A stretch of 27,535 nucleotides of DNA from a virus, in IMG/VR virus record IMGVR_UViG_3300009001_000068, positions 1-27,535 of that record, one strand, 5' to 3'. Position numbers and translations under genes: made by a program. Under the pieces are notes generated by a model that ran no database searches, was not told the DNA's origin, and was given only the letters and a program-made list of their open reading frames with translations. This document shows, one piece after another, positions 9,001 to 14,453 of the stretch. Position 1 is the stretch's first letter; every line of letters starts with the position of its first letter.

Positions 9001-10431
9001 TTCGTCTATGTCTACAGACAAATTATTATATTCGTAACTCTTTACCAAAACATCTCTATGAAACCACTTGTTATAACGACTCCAGGGATTTTTGTCTTGA
9101 CTTGCACGATTAATTATAATATAATCTTTTTCAGCCGCATATGCACTTGCATTTGCAAATGGCAAACTATCAAATTTGTCACTATCAAATGGTATTAATT
9201 TATTTTCACTATATGACGCAGGAATTATTAGATCTTTTTCATTTATAAGAACAATTTTATCTCCAACACCTTCTACATACCAAAGATCTTGCTCATACTT
9301 TTTAGGCAATACGTCACCTTGGAATTCTACTTTCATACCATTTGATAGTGCAACACCATTTGCACTTGTATAAGTTTTCTTTCCTAAAATATCTTCTTCA
9401 ACATTTAAAAAAGTGTTTTCTTCAATGTCATATACTCTAATAACACCGCTTGTATCTACATTATTTTTACTAATATAGTATAGTCTATCAGGTGCATTTG
9501 TAGGTATTGTAAATTCAATTGTACCTTGTTCAATGTATGCAACTGCAACTTCTTCACCTTCTTCACCTATTTTTCTAATTCCATCAGGATAAAGTGTAGA
9601 TACGTTTTCATCGTCCTCAAATGTTACACTGCCACTGCTAGGTAAAACAATAAATTCGCCTACATCATAACTGATACCGTTTGCATCAAACAGTGTTGCA
9701 TCATAAAGACCACTATCACGAAGTCCAGCAGACCCTGCTGTAATAATAGAAGAGCCTGGAGTAAAACTTCTAGTTATAGCAATAGCCATAGGATGGCCAG
9801 GTGCATCAATTTCAAATCTATAAGTTTGTCCTCTATATAATTTTAGTGTCGGATTACGTGTAAGTCCATCATTAAATACATAAGCAACATTGTCACCTTG
9901 GTCTTCTACTGTAACTGTATAAGTGCTTATAACTTCTTTGCTTTGACCTCTTACCGGAACACTTAACGGACCATTAGGGGCCCAGTAGTATTCTCTGAAA
10001 TTTGTAAATTTATCCCAATCAATATTTGGGTTCCAAGCATAGTATTCGCTGTTGTTTAATCTACTGTGATTTTCTGTATTACTTTGGAAATAATTTAATG
10101 TTCCTATATAATCATTATAGTCTTTGTAAAAAGTTACATTGTCTAAATTGTCCTTTATTACAGTAGCCGGTTCAAGCTGATAGTTTTCTCTATCAGATGT
10201 TACATCCCCAATATAGTTGTCAGTTGATTTAAAAGATTTTGCAGTTTTTCTTCCTACATAACCGTTAATTCTTTCTGCCACACCTGGCTGAATTAACTGA
10301 TCTATTGTTCCTTGGAGGAATTTTTTGTTAGCCTCAGTTCTAAAAAACTTAGGAATAAAGTCAGAAGCTGTTCGCTTTTCATTACCATTAGTTGGTAACG
10401 GGCTTTCGTTTTGATTATCATTGTAAGCCAT
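1..10431 (-). CDS. Giant baseplate wedge/tail protein in the gp7 position (partial, C-terminus beyond the window)
   Basis: The frame opens at an ATG whose first base is 10431 (TAATG overlap with the gp6 stop) and shows no stop down to base 1, so at least 3,477 residues lie here. The N-terminus (motifs such as FIPKFFRTEANKKFL and ENYQLEPATVIKDNL) resembles very large structural proteins of marine T4-like phages, and it directly follows gp6, where T4 has gp7 (about 1,030 residues). It is therefore probably a wedge or baseplate-periphery component on the virion surface. Visible segments: a cupredoxin-like fold at about residues 190-335; an HxH segment near 1106-1109; a conserved-looking stretch after it (VAFIKGHDGSYIRAYLDYRD); Y-x-x-GD-x-V modules at about 1575, 1823, 2298, 2388, 3044 and 3098; and FG-GAP-like beta-propeller strands at about 2244-2377, 2948-3031 and 3168-3450. 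No signal peptide or membrane segment is apparent. It is certainly a real gene. The gp7 label rests on position and is moderate; a fused gp7/gp8/fibre-like protein is an alternative. Confidence 0.72.
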   Translation of the reverse strand, partial: MAYNDNQNESPLPTNGNEKRTASDFIPKFFRTEANKKFLQGTIDQLIQPGVAERINGYVGRKTAKSFKSTDNYIGDVTSDRENYQLEPATVIKDNLDNVTFYKDYNDYIGTLNYFQSNTENHSRLNNSEYYAWNPNIDWDKFTNFREYYWAPNGPLSVPVRGQSKEVISTYTVTVEDQGDNVAYVFNDGLTRNPTLKLYRGQTYRFEIDAPGHPMAIAITRSFTPGSSIITAGSAGLRDSGLYDATLFDANGISYDVGEFIVLPSSGSVTFEDDENVSTLYPDGIRKIGEEGEEVAVAYIEQGTIEFTIPTNAPDRLYYISKNNVDTSGVIRVYDIEENTFLNVEEDILGKKTYTSANGVALSNGMKVEFQGDVLPKKYEQDLWYVEGVGDKIVLINEKDLIIPASYSENKLIPFDSDKFDSLPFANASAYAAEKDYIIINRASQDKNPWSRYNKWFHRDVLVKSYEYNNLSVDIDENFRARRPIIEFEAGLKLFNYGAEAKTDIDLIDTFTKDVFSTIEGKLGYNIDGIDLAEGMRVLFASDTDSLVSGKIYKVRFVTINNNRQINLVETEDTNPLDLETIFVTQGKKFGGKTFHYHKNVWIEAQEKTTRNQPPLFDLCCPQGNEYADLDVFSSSTFKGTKIFSYKVGEGSNDVELGFPLSYKTIENSGDIVFEFNLLNDTFSVQDGEDLVSVKTDTAFLRKYKTITDFTYVNGWTNNPIQSKQYVIRQYIANIDLNNDFPIDVFDRAGDLNDLKVVVYVNNKLSVKNTDYEITRINQKAFVNFYTPLQENDSVVIKAFSKQTKNNNGYYELPINLERNPLNEDINEFTLGEVIDHVNSMIEEAPGFKGVYPGLGNLRDLGDTDKYGKRFVKHASPLNLSLYHITNKKYNLIKSVSYANKEYNKFKRVFLETAESLGFDGETKQHVDKVLEVINKDKIKSQPFYFSDMLSYGPNNRIEYKVLDSRITQYPLSTAFTLEKISAKCVNVYLNKKQLVNGKDYTFRSDGYVDISANQIENDIIEIYEYNTSDGSYIAPTPTKLGLYPKYEPELVIDDTYQTDQPTDDGPYKIYGEDSATNIRGWFYPLYTTKESATTADIDAGGTGTYHTHTFNGLNINLYMPGTGGTHGGTDNVEIDAYPIGVAFIKGHDGSYIRAYLDYRDELLLDFEKRIFNNIKVNYDTNIINVDKFIGGDWRDGEFTKQEVDRSLLSSFTKWLTLVDNDYTDNFFYDRLNPFTFNYSQALSPTSQPLPGFWRGIYKRAFDTDRPHSNPWEILGFKIKPKWWNEVYGPAPYTSDNLILWRDIQEGKIAEPGNIRYNADYARPGITSWIPVDSQGKLKHPQESGYVKQFVLRQSTGNFTFGDEAPVETAWRRSSDYPFAVLLSMIVNKPSKIIGEAFDVSRISTNLANQKVYSVTNKNITLDSIVFPNTYADNERVLTAGLVNYIYNLVASDILTVYNDYQNEVTSITNQLGFKLGSFSDTKKLNLILDSRSPQQQLEEGGIYIPQENYKIFFNTSSPLDVAVYSGVVVEKTASGYTIRGYNNENPFFNYLMPLSGSKAVPVTVGGISEDSSEWQGRKYYVKDTVVEYINDYYRVIKTHTSKETFSLENLVKLPELPTVGGKTALFKSNFETVAQSLAYGTTLRTSQEVVDFLLGYGKQLQKIGFDFNFVEEDGSVNNWDQIAREFLFWTTQGWAAGTVITLSPAANKFNFQKDYYVVDNINDEFYPYSILQANGEPLSSEFSSLLRNQNSFGIQTENTAEGLYSASLPLVQKEHVVLIDNKTVFNDIVFQPSTGYRQERIRISGYKAADWNGGLNIPGFIFDDATVVDWEKWKDYKIGNLIKYKQYYYVAVANVSGASKFDSSKWYRLSEKPESELLTNFDYRINQFNDFYSLDTQGFDSELQRMAKHLTGFQKRQYLSNIIPDDVSQYKFYQGFIQDKGTKNALTKLFGSLGSAGENTLEFYEEWALQVGRYGAVDNKKQVEFNLKEDKLLESPQAIELVNVIPNSNFDKHYRILPYEVYDKPVDYNHKPFPTKVVTEEYIKSGGFVREEDVTFVASSEDELPNGNVNLLGLGDYIWITESGVKPWNVFQHIHADAYALDLSEDNLVAQDGKVTYKITLDRWASPFIQEGDIIGIKNAEEYNLTGLYIVKSINLNSVTVYVPEDDLPDTFVNQKFTVSKLRSVKVNDISEANTLAQQKLYPNQRFWIENYSNNDWKVIENSPIYAKRQEIQNIESFEGILQNYSNSIAVTADNRNLFVSSDSELNGKVDYYRRTNESWDLKIDQTILPPDFIEVWTENTRYNTNDIVVYDLDSTRTYWKAKRNHISGTFFSDAEVAENWTQQTDDAILYYDPALSKFGQSIDVSEDGEYLVIGAPDASYVKTKFKGNFDTDTSYVKGDIVRYKESLWRANREILPKIEDQPFSTFDSYINLVDQADTDSTSLTLLVSGDPGLENNVTDHFLIRAPSDMYNGTAPGDGVTLYWNQRSFAYPTLDDYFPFDNRISELSVNFLSREHIIQEKIDNIFFIETFVTLPNIGDFIQTDTGTAEVYYVGTNRDSAVLYLKNRNGVFTVNGELFTAFGDFVGFYTEENTYATSEEVSGYWLFKTYNIGNDPEPQTTELFSGDEFTYSNNRAYYDVGRGLVYSDVRTAAQILDNEPINVYDNIQDTISEIGPYVLRKNQASFINHLSFTGDNNGLELSRPDSRFVIRISKTYSDIIYQRFLNNPSYQINIKFFDNSAYDITPTGITTDDITGTHTIQDMWDGFIDFDFTEFDFQGNVFEPEIGDVLVDVQYPRDGQGGLALTTTTTSAAEVVFYQRNFNSVRVYVKLRPDIASGSWEQLTNIGRYELRRLSNPGLRGNGDPDQIIGTVLNPNNDIAIGTSLIGKLLVIDSGRNFPTTFTWDNVTPIIDQEYYFFNEDIITGIDREPNYPSSLNKDFKQVYNIPAEKTGTTGYLNQGAVSIFRKDVTGSYQYQITLVSEYAGKDKHFGSKVEIKKQNNLYKLLISNKPSGDARNDPYEWRKNPGAIEIYNHGTTIDQNFLGSYQLNKAYSIGDVVKWRDNYYIALKDTTVNEDQIKNSIYWNNISWQRGKDINYRGTYDSTASYKLGDIVLYGSVFWTATTNITSSISVPSEENTSWSITDDRIDYLGYLPNLTSFKALLEETYDPIENIEQFASTFSLDDKGETLVVRSKQQLSDSTLETAIAIYKLKDNKYELSQIIKAPSSSYILSDHDNDAQTPDVYIDINKWADSVSINPQGNKIAVSVPLDDEQGFNKGSVWVYEYNYTNQKFGTVDGEITQPNIKLYSPNNEEVEGFGNSLAYGKDSLVVSSINGDVSIPTRFDTFEEALENSYVLDTTSETRTETTFDSKFTSFKNSKIDKGNIYIFENLQNNLLFSERLIYENAEIEFGRNLLIEDNHIYVGLPNQTSGNKRGAVLDYRKPKNKISYNEIRSSVVPVDVSKIEGAFLYNKRTNEI
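100..3700 (-). repeat. FG-GAP/beta-propeller-like strand repeats in the giant protein
   Basis: Several segments have the blade form (F)G-x-S-(I/V)-x(3)-DG-x-x-(L/I)-(V/A)-(I/V)-x-(A/S)-P followed by G-x-V-x-(I/V)-(Y/F). Examples: KFGQSIDVSEDGEYLVIGAP near 3301-3370; NSIAVTADNRNLFVSSDSEL near 3620-3700; GAVSIFRKD with HFGSKVEI and GAIEIYNHG near 1340-1590; VSINPQGNKIAVSVPLDDEQ with GSVWVYEYN near 590-690; GFGNSLAYGKDSLVVSS near 430-500; and EFGRNLLIEDNHIYVGLPNQ with a following GAV strand near 130-230. FG-GAP-like repeats normally build integrin-type seven-bladed propellers used for binding. The blades are interrupted by the carbohydrate-binding-like modules, and the series may continue past the window. 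Confidence 0.5.
1040..5710 (-). repeat. Six degenerate carbohydrate-binding-like (CBM5/12-type) modules in the giant protein
   Basis: Short segments repeat the pattern aromatic/Y-x(2)-GD-hydrophobic-V-x-(Y/W)-x(2-5)-(Y/F)(W/Y)-x-A. Approximate positions are 5610-5710 (YYVKDTVVEYINDYYRV), 4835-4965 (YKIGNLIKYKQYYYVAVANV), 3440-3540 (YNTNDIVVYDLDSTRTYWKA), 3180-3270 (YVKGDIVRYKESLWRAN), 1200-1300 (YSIGDVVKWRDNYYIALKD) and 1040-1140 (YKLGDIVLYGSVFWTATTN). The last two are tandem, about 54 residues apart. The pattern is the hallmark of small chitin-binding-like modules of the CBM5/12 type and of similar tail-protein modules. Binding of a surface glycan is an inference. Confidence 0.55.
7045..7120 (-). 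other. HxH metal-site-like segment in the giant protein
   Basis: Residues about 1100-1130 read GTGTYHTHTFNGLNINL, followed by a Gly-rich GTGGTHGGTDN. The first pair of histidines is at 7111-7113 and 7105-7107, and a further one is at 7051-7053. HxH motifs within Gly/Thr/Asn-rich sequence are known from phage fibre tips (T4 gp37), where pairs of histidines from three chains bind iron. Whether this segment trimerises or binds metal cannot be told from sequence alone. Confidence 0.35.
9430..9860 (-). other. Cupredoxin-like domain in the giant protein, metal ligands apparently lost
   Basis: Residues about 190-335 of the giant protein carry the pattern L-x-R-G-Q-T-Y-R-F-E-I-D-A-P-G-H-P near 9781-9840, and a closing strand TIPTNAPDRLYYISKNN near 9450-9500. 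This matches the beginning and end of the cupredoxin-like domains common in marine phage and bacterial proteins, which usually end in a YYC-x-x-H-x-x-M-type strand. Here the first histidine (GHP) is kept, but the Cys, second His and Met positions read as I, N and V/D-like residues. The fold is inferred from pattern only; it is probably structural rather than copper-binding. Confidence 0.5.
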
Positions 10432-13400
10432 TAGTAACTATTTCCTCCGCTATTAGTTATGAGTCCGCCAGTAGTTGATGTTGTAGTAGAACTGCTAGAT
10501 GCACTAGTAATTCCATTTGTTATAGTTGTCGAAACACTAGTAATAACATCACCTGATGCTTGTAGTTCTGTTGCTGTTAATTCGTCAATTATTTCAATGT
10601 CGCTCACTTTTGCACCACTAATAAAAATTTCTTCTAATTCTGATTTAATCTCAAAAAGACTTCCGAAACTTTGGTTACCTTGACGGGGAACAATAATAAT
10701 ACTTAAAAGTTTTGGACTTAATGTATTCATAATATATGCACTAAGCTCTTGGAAGTAAAATGTTTCGCCAAAGTCCCAATTTTCTATTTCAAAAAATGTA
10801 TCAATAGCAGAAATAATATCTGATTTTAGTTCATTTTCGTTTACAACTAAATTTCTATTTCTAACAATTTTAAATTTAACTTGCAAGTTTGTATCTGCCT
10901 TTTCGCCAAACAATACTTTATACTTAACTGGATGATAAACTACTTCGTCGCTTATTGACTTAATTGCAGTTATACTGTCTCCGTATGCCCTAGTTAAAAC
11001 ATCGTTGCTAGGCGGCGTCGGTTTTACAGAAGTTTGTCCTGAAATATATTTTCGCATTTCAGTATCATAATTTTTTGTTAGCAAATATGTGTCTATAATA
11101 TTACTTGCACTTGGATCAATTCTATAGTTACTATCAGCAACGTGTACATAATGGAACTTTAATCCACTTCTTCCAGTAAATGCTTTGTAATTAGAATTAA
11201 GTGTAGTATTTCCAGCTGCCTTGTTTAAAGTTTTAAATACCTTTTCTTCTAACAAGTAAAAAATCTGTCCTTCGTTATGAGAATTATAAGCGCCAATACT
11301 GTTTTCATTGTTTACTATTTTAATTTCTAAGTTAGTATTATCAAAAAACTTATAATCTTCTACACCGTCAGTTGTAGTATATTTCTTTTGGAATATAATC
11401 TTCTTTGATATATTAACAAAATCATTATTTTCGTCAACAATAACATTAAAAATATCTAAATCATCTGCTGTTCCGTCGTCGTCTAAATCAAAAAATTCAA
11501 CCTGTATTTTTCTAGTATCAGTATATCCTTCGCCGTCTCTATAAGCATCATTAATAGACCAAAGAAAATCTCTCGAATAAGAAGAATTACTTGACTGCTG
11601 TTTATTAATACTTAAAACTTTGATTTGGTCTCTAAATATTTTTCCTGAAGTTGGATCATAAATCTTATCTGCATTATCAAAAAAGAATCTTATTTCGTCA
11701 GCACTTTCAAATACATATCTTTGATTTCTATTAGTAATAGTATATGTTTCGCCATTAGTTTTAAAATATAACAACCAACTTGAATCTAAATTTTCACCGG
11801 AAATGTCTCCTGACTTTCCTAATGAAAATCCGTTAATAGTATTAATGTCTTCTGCAAGGATTAATTTCCAATCTCTTTCTTCTGTATCGTATCTAAGAGC
11901 AAAATCTTTATATGCAAAAGTTTGATCAATTATTTGTACCTTTAAATCATTTGAAAATGTTTTTGAAAATACTGGAACAATTTCAATTATTTTACTACCT
12001 TCATTTATAGTATCTGAAAGAACAATGTCTCCGACATTGTTTTCATCAAAACTATTTCCTTCATTAGTAACGCTAACAACTTTTGTCCAACGATACGTTG
12101 ATGCTCCGAGCTCAGTATCTAAAGTAGTTAATGTTCCGTTTGGCAAGAAGAATTGCGGAGTACCATTAGCAGTAGTTGGAGGTGCAAATTTAATCATTGC
12201 GCCTGGTTCTAAAAATCTTAAATTATTTGTAACAAAAGATCCTACTTTAAATGTTTGGTTACTGTCAAGTTCTCCTACAAGTATTCCAGAATTTTGATTT
12301 GTACTTTGATAATAATTTTTCCAGACAGCTGATAAATCGCTTGTAGACTTTCTTGGATATTGTCCGTTATAGAAATTACGTAAGTTCGTAGATTGTATTA
12401 TGCCTTCTACTGTATTATATATAACACCCTCAATATCACTTTGCGTAACAAATTTAAAATCAGTATTTGTTTCAAATGTATCTCTATAAATTACACCATC
12501 ATCTGCAAACAAACTAGTGTTGCTGTATTTTCCTGTTGCGTCTTTAAGATCAAAATAACGGCTTATACCACTAGAGATTCTATTAACACTTTTTGTTTTA
12601 ATAATATCTTGACTAATTGCTAACGGTCCAACATTATAATCTTCTGCTGTAATTAATCTGTTTTGTGTATAATAAGTTGCTGGAGCATTTTGTTTTATAC
12701 TTGTATTTGTTTCAGTAGCTGATCCGTTTGATACTGTATAATTTAATCTTAGTCCAAGTGTAAGTTTTTCTAAGTTTCCGTTTCTACCTTGATAAGGAAT
12801 TTCTATGTTAACATTACCGATAGAATTTGGAGTAACAATCATATTTGCATTAGCACTTGTTCTATAGAAAACTTTAAAATTACCTGCAGGTAAGTTTCCA
12901 AAAACTCCATCACTAAAAACTAAATTTATTCTGTCGCCTACTCTAGTTACAACTGAAAATATATTTCTTATTCCTGAAAAAAGGCTATTGTAAATTACGT
13001 TATTACCTTCTACATTATCTAATTTAGTCCAACCTTGTGTTTCAAAGCCGTTAGAATCAATGTTATATAACCATACATCGTCATTGTTAATATTTTCTGC
13101 ATCTACTGCAATAATTTGATTAGGCACTGGATTGTTTACAGCAAAATTACCTGTTTCTAGTTTACCTTGACGGAAGTGCATAAAAAACCCAGTATTGATA
13201 CTAGAAGCACCTTGACCGTCGTCGCGAAAAAGTAAAGCAGGACTTGTTCCTGGTAGAGGAGGTTCTTCTACAATTTTTGAACCTTGAATATCTGTACTTA
13301 CAACTTCAAATCGTGTACTTACTCCTTCAATATTTTTAGAGAAAGGAAAAATAGCACTGTCTGTATTAGTAGATTGTAATCTATATTTTTGTGTTTGTAC

Positions 13401-13943
13401 ACCGTCAATATTCTGAGATTTCAAAGGATTACCAATTGAATTTTGTACAGGTAATGCAGCATTTAATATTTTAATAAATTGTTCAAAATAACCTGTGTTA
13501 CTTTGATCATTCCATTTAATAACTCGACCTGCAAGCTGTGAGCCTGCGCTATCTTTTAAATTTTCAGTTGTTTTTACTGTAGCAATTTTTAACAATCCGT
13601 TTGCTGCTTGATTTCTGCGTGGATTGTATGACAACATACGTGCTAAACGAAGAATTGATTCTCTACGTTCTGCTGTTTCAAGGAAATTTTCTCTAGCATT
13701 TAGATCAACACGGAATGATAAGTTTTGCCCAAGGAATGCAATCATATCAATTAGTGCAAGGTATTCGCTAGACTCGATATAGTCGTTAAAATCTTCTGGA
13801 TAGTTTTGACGCAGATAATTAATCATTGTTCTGCGTAAATTATCAAAATCATAGCTTTGGAAGTCTGCATTCCTAAAACTTTGATATATTCTTTTCCAGT
13901 CTTCAGTTACTAATAACCTTGATTGTCTGTCGCTTGTAGACAT
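10431..13943 (-). CDS. 6: Baseplate wedge protein gp6-like
   Basis: This is the structural wedge subunit that, as a dimer, forms the inner ring joining the baseplate wedges. The first 130 residues carry the family signature (SSEYLALIDMIAFLGQNLSF, then RVDLNARENFLETAERRES and LRLARMLSYNPRR). The last part (NWDFGETFYFQELSAYIMN, VPRQGNQSFGSLFEIKSELE, then EEIFISGAKVSDIEIID) matches the gp6 C-terminal domain. At 1,170 residues it is far longer than T4 gp6 (660), with the excess lying in the middle. It ends in a Ser/Thr/Gly-rich tail of about 35 residues. The ATG start has an AAGGA ribosome site at 13951-13955, 7 nt upstream, and a late promoter octamer lies 27 nt before the start. The stop overlaps the next start as TAATG, which implies coupled translation with the giant protein. 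Confidence 0.95.
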   Translation of the reverse strand: MSTSDRQSRLLVTEDWKRIYQSFRNADFQSYDFDNLRRTMINYLRQNYPEDFNDYIESSEYLALIDMIAFLGQNLSFRVDLNARENFLETAERRESILRLARMLSYNPRRNQAANGLLKIATVKTTENLKDSAGSQLAGRVIKWNDQSNTGYFEQFIKILNAALPVQNSIGNPLKSQNIDGVQTQKYRLQSTNTDSAIFPFSKNIEGVSTRFEVVSTDIQGSKIVEEPPLPGTSPALLFRDDGQGASSINTGFFMHFRQGKLETGNFAVNNPVPNQIIAVDAENINNDDVWLYNIDSNGFETQGWTKLDNVEGNNVIYNSLFSGIRNIFSVVTRVGDRINLVFSDGVFGNLPAGNFKVFYRTSANANMIVTPNSIGNVNIEIPYQGRNGNLEKLTLGLRLNYTVSNGSATETNTSIKQNAPATYYTQNRLITAEDYNVGPLAISQDIIKTKSVNRISSGISRYFDLKDATGKYSNTSLFADDGVIYRDTFETNTDFKFVTQSDIEGVIYNTVEGIIQSTNLRNFYNGQYPRKSTSDLSAVWKNYYQSTNQNSGILVGELDSNQTFKVGSFVTNNLRFLEPGAMIKFAPPTTANGTPQFFLPNGTLTTLDTELGASTYRWTKVVSVTNEGNSFDENNVGDIVLSDTINEGSKIIEIVPVFSKTFSNDLKVQIIDQTFAYKDFALRYDTEERDWKLILAEDINTINGFSLGKSGDISGENLDSSWLLYFKTNGETYTITNRNQRYVFESADEIRFFFDNADKIYDPTSGKIFRDQIKVLSINKQQSSNSSYSRDFLWSINDAYRDGEGYTDTRKIQVEFFDLDDDGTADDLDIFNVIVDENNDFVNISKKIIFQKKYTTTDGVEDYKFFDNTNLEIKIVNNENSIGAYNSHNEGQIFYLLEEKVFKTLNKAAGNTTLNSNYKAFTGRSGLKFHYVHVADSNYRIDPSASNIIDTYLLTKNYDTEMRKYISGQTSVKPTPPSNDVLTRAYGDSITAIKSISDEVVYHPVKYKVLFGEKADTNLQVKFKIVRNRNLVVNENELKSDIISAIDTFFEIENWDFGETFYFQELSAYIMNTLSPKLLSIIIVPRQGNQSFGSLFEIKSELEEIFISGAKVSDIEIIDELTATELQASGDVITSVSTTITNGITSASSSSTTTSTTGGLITNSGGNSY

Positions 13944-13969
13944 AGCAATTTCCTTGTTTTACTTAAAAA

Positions 13970-13977
13970 TATTTATC
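13970..13977 (-). promoter_or_regulatory. T4-type late promoter octamer upstream of gp6
   Basis: On the minus strand the bases read GATAAATA, one mismatch from the T4 late consensus TATAAATA recognised by gp55-containing RNA polymerase. By the usual T4 spacing, transcription would begin near 13964 and leave a leader of about 21 nt with an AAGGA ribosome site. It lies in the only sizeable gap (60 nt) of the tail gene block, so it would boost gp6 and the giant protein. Confidence 0.6.
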
Positions 13978-14003
13978 TGATCTGAAAAAGTGCGTATTTA
14001 ATT

Positions 14004-14441
14004 TTATAACAATCCGTTCTTCTGATCGAAGCGGAATTTTAGTTGTTCAGATATATCGTAAGGTATAAATGCAACAGTACAATCTATTGTAATTCCTTGC
14101 TCGTATGTATCTACAACTATTTCAGTAGCAGACAATCTTTCGTCATAGTTTACAATAGTAGTAACGTTATTAATTATAGCTTCTTGGATAGCCGGTGTAA
14201 ACGGTTCGTATAATAAATCCCAAATAATACAACCAAAAGTAGGATCACTTAATTTTTCACCTTGGCGTATATGAAAATGGTTTATTAAATCTTGTTTGAT
14301 AAGCTCAAAATCATACAAACTAAAACTATTATTTTCTAGATTAGCTGTGCTAAAGCCTCTGTATGCTCTTCCTGACTTTACTGTACGACTCGGGGCATTT
14401 ACAGTAACTCTTTTATATAGATTTTTTTCTAGTTCGCTCAT
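14004..14441 (-). CDS. 25: Baseplate wedge protein gp25-like
   Basis: This 145-residue protein belongs to the gpW/gp25 family, conserved in nearly all contractile injection systems, where it helps link the inner baseplate ring and initiate sheath assembly. The core LINHFHIRQGEKLSDPTFGC followed by IIWDLLYEPFTPAIQEAI and the closing strand IDCTVAFIPYDISEQLKF are typical, including the E-P pair (YEPF). Length is close to T4 gp25 (132). It starts 12 nt after the gp5 stop with only a weak AGGG ribosome site, so it probably depends on translational coupling. The old label of lysozyme for this family refers to sequence resemblance and is not needed here, since cell-wall enzymes sit in the two upstream genes. 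Confidence 0.93.
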   Translation of the reverse strand: MSELEKNLYKRVTVNAPSRTVKSGRAYRGFSTANLENNSFSLYDFELIKQDLINHFHIRQGEKLSDPTFGCIIWDLLYEPFTPAIQEAIINNVTTIVNYDERLSATEIVVDTYEQGITIDCTVAFIPYDISEQLKFRFDQKNGLL

Positions 14442-14453
14442 ACTGTATTTACC

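Noticed and set aside
10459-10683. Plus-strand open frame of 74 codons antisense to the gp6 C-terminus.
   Set aside because: Its Val/Ile-rich start is the reverse of the Ser/Thr-rich tail of gp6; no ribosome site or homology pattern.
14004-14441. Calling gp25 a lysozyme.
   Set aside because: The family is structural in contractile tails; the muralytic signatures in this window are in the gp5-like and muramidase-like proteins.
14446-14453. GGTAAATA on the minus strand before gp25 as a late promoter.
   Set aside because: It ends only 4 nt before the gp25 ATG, so transcription would start at or inside the gene.
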